A stretch of DNA of 64,000 bases from Oreohelix idahoensis (Eukaryota > Mollusca > Gastropoda > Stylommatophora > Oreohelicidae): positions 62,001 to 126,000 of the forward strand of contig JAMPIV010014856.1 of assembly GCA_024509875.1 (NCBI GenBank). The letters run 5' to 3'. The notes under the pieces are model-generated. The model ran no database searches. It was not told where the DNA came from and saw only the letters and a list, made by a program, of their open reading frames with translations. Position 1 is the first letter of the stretch; each line of letters begins with the position of its first letter. Below, piece after piece: positions 63,124 to 64,000 of the stretch. The position numbers were made by a program, and so were the translations under genes.

Positions 63124-64000
63124 GATGATGATGATGATTATGATGACTAGCAATTGCCTAGACTTAAGGGTCTTTTATATTTGGACATGTGCCCTAATAT
63201 AACCGACTAGATTGAACGGGACGCGCCTCACCAAAACGAGACAAAAGTGTAAACAAAAAAAAATTCGAGTAAGTTGTATTTTTTCTGGATTACAAAAAAA
63301 AAAAGAAAAGACGGACGGGGTGGGTAAGAGATTTGTGACGTCGCGTAAGTGGGTGGCAAAAAATGTCACCTAGACTGCGATTGGATTCAGGCGAGAAAAA
63401 AAGAAAAAAATTGTAAGAAAAGAAAAAAAAGTTCTCGGTTTGGGTAATAAATTGCCAAAAAAATTAATTGTAATCGCACAAAGAAATTTCAAACTTTTCC
63501 AAAGTGTAAATGTAAGTCAACACTTTTCAAAATAGTACGGTTCTCGCTATTCAGTTTGGAAGTAATATTTAATTCTCATCGAGGGTAAATTCTGACATAT
63601 GGAGGAGGGGGGCACATAAATGTGTCAGAAAAACGCCATACTCAGAAGAGTGTTTCGTTTCTATTTCTAATTCCAGTTATTGGTGGTACCAGCAGAAAGT
63701 ACTATCTCTGGAACCAAGTGAAGGTAGAAGTGGACTGACGTTGCGCGAGACGCCATCATAAGAGGGTCTTATAGACAGACGCAGAACCAACTTGGCCGTT
63801 ACTCCTTGACGTTCTGTGAACGTGCGGCGCCTGACCTTTGACCAGAGACGAGCGCGAGTAGAGTGAAAGGAACTAACCCAGCGGGAGAAGAAACTACCGT
63901 TGGCAGCTAAGTGAAAATATCCGCTGCCAAAAGTGACCTCCTTTATTCAGTTAAATTTCATTCAAGTGATGAAATCCTTTTCTTAAATATTCAAATTATT
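63124..64000. other. no recognisable gene
   Basis: Starts with a short (GAT)n run at 63124-63147. The rest has poly-A runs and no coding signal that I can support. Confidence 0.45.

Overview
The window is AT-rich invertebrate nuclear DNA made almost wholly of nested transposable elements. I recognise no intact host gene, rRNA or true tRNA gene. The mix suggests a marine invertebrate, possibly a mollusc, but the sequence does not settle the species: Ty3/gypsy LTR elements, two LINE types, tRNA-derived SINEs, a Tigger-like DNA transposon, and piggyBac-like and mariner-like MITEs.

Layout. 1-3.7 kb: a LINE remnant, a 398-bp TA-flanked MITE and a 56/61-bp minisatellite. 3.7-13.6 kb: one minus-strand LINE with a 13-bp target duplication, holding a SINE and a complete LTR element (E1, 4270-12459). 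13.9-15.9 kb: two minisatellites, one split by a SINE. 16.1-28.0 kb: a Tigger-like transposon whose terminal repeats now lie 11.9 kb apart, because it holds LTR element E2 (16403-25769, which carries a piggyBac-like MITE) and a SINE inside the transposase gene. 28-33 kb: SINE, AT-rich simple repeats, an RNase H fragment and RT fragment of LINEs, (AT)n and a 189-bp triplicate. 33.1-42.3 kb: LTR element E5 with 2.6-kb LTRs. 45.6-59 kb: old LTR element E4, split by the younger E3 (46312-55472). 59.4-61 kb: a decayed multicopy invertebrate gene family. 61.2-62.1 kb: LINE 3' end. 62.6-63.1 kb: palindromic SINE copies.

Main biological point. E3 and E4 are Ty3/gypsy-type by sequence, but their order is gag-protease-integrase-RT-RNase H, the arrangement known for Gmr1-like elements. 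E1 and E2 are relatives in which the integrase interval is absent and an RNA-recognition motif (RRM) lies between protease and RT. The two RRMs are about 73% identical by hand count, while the LTRs of E1 and E2 look unrelated. Both elements keep the same 8-bp-stem hairpin 33-35 nt after the RRM stop codon. E2 has 5-bp target duplications and near-identical LTRs, so it moved recently although it encodes no visible integrase. E5 is the reverse case: gag, protease and integrase, but no RT or RNase H. The window therefore holds an apparently undescribed RRM-bearing, integrase-less lineage beside relatives that encode integrase.

Caution: many frame breaks in the younger elements fall in homopolymer runs, so some may be assembly indels rather than real decay.
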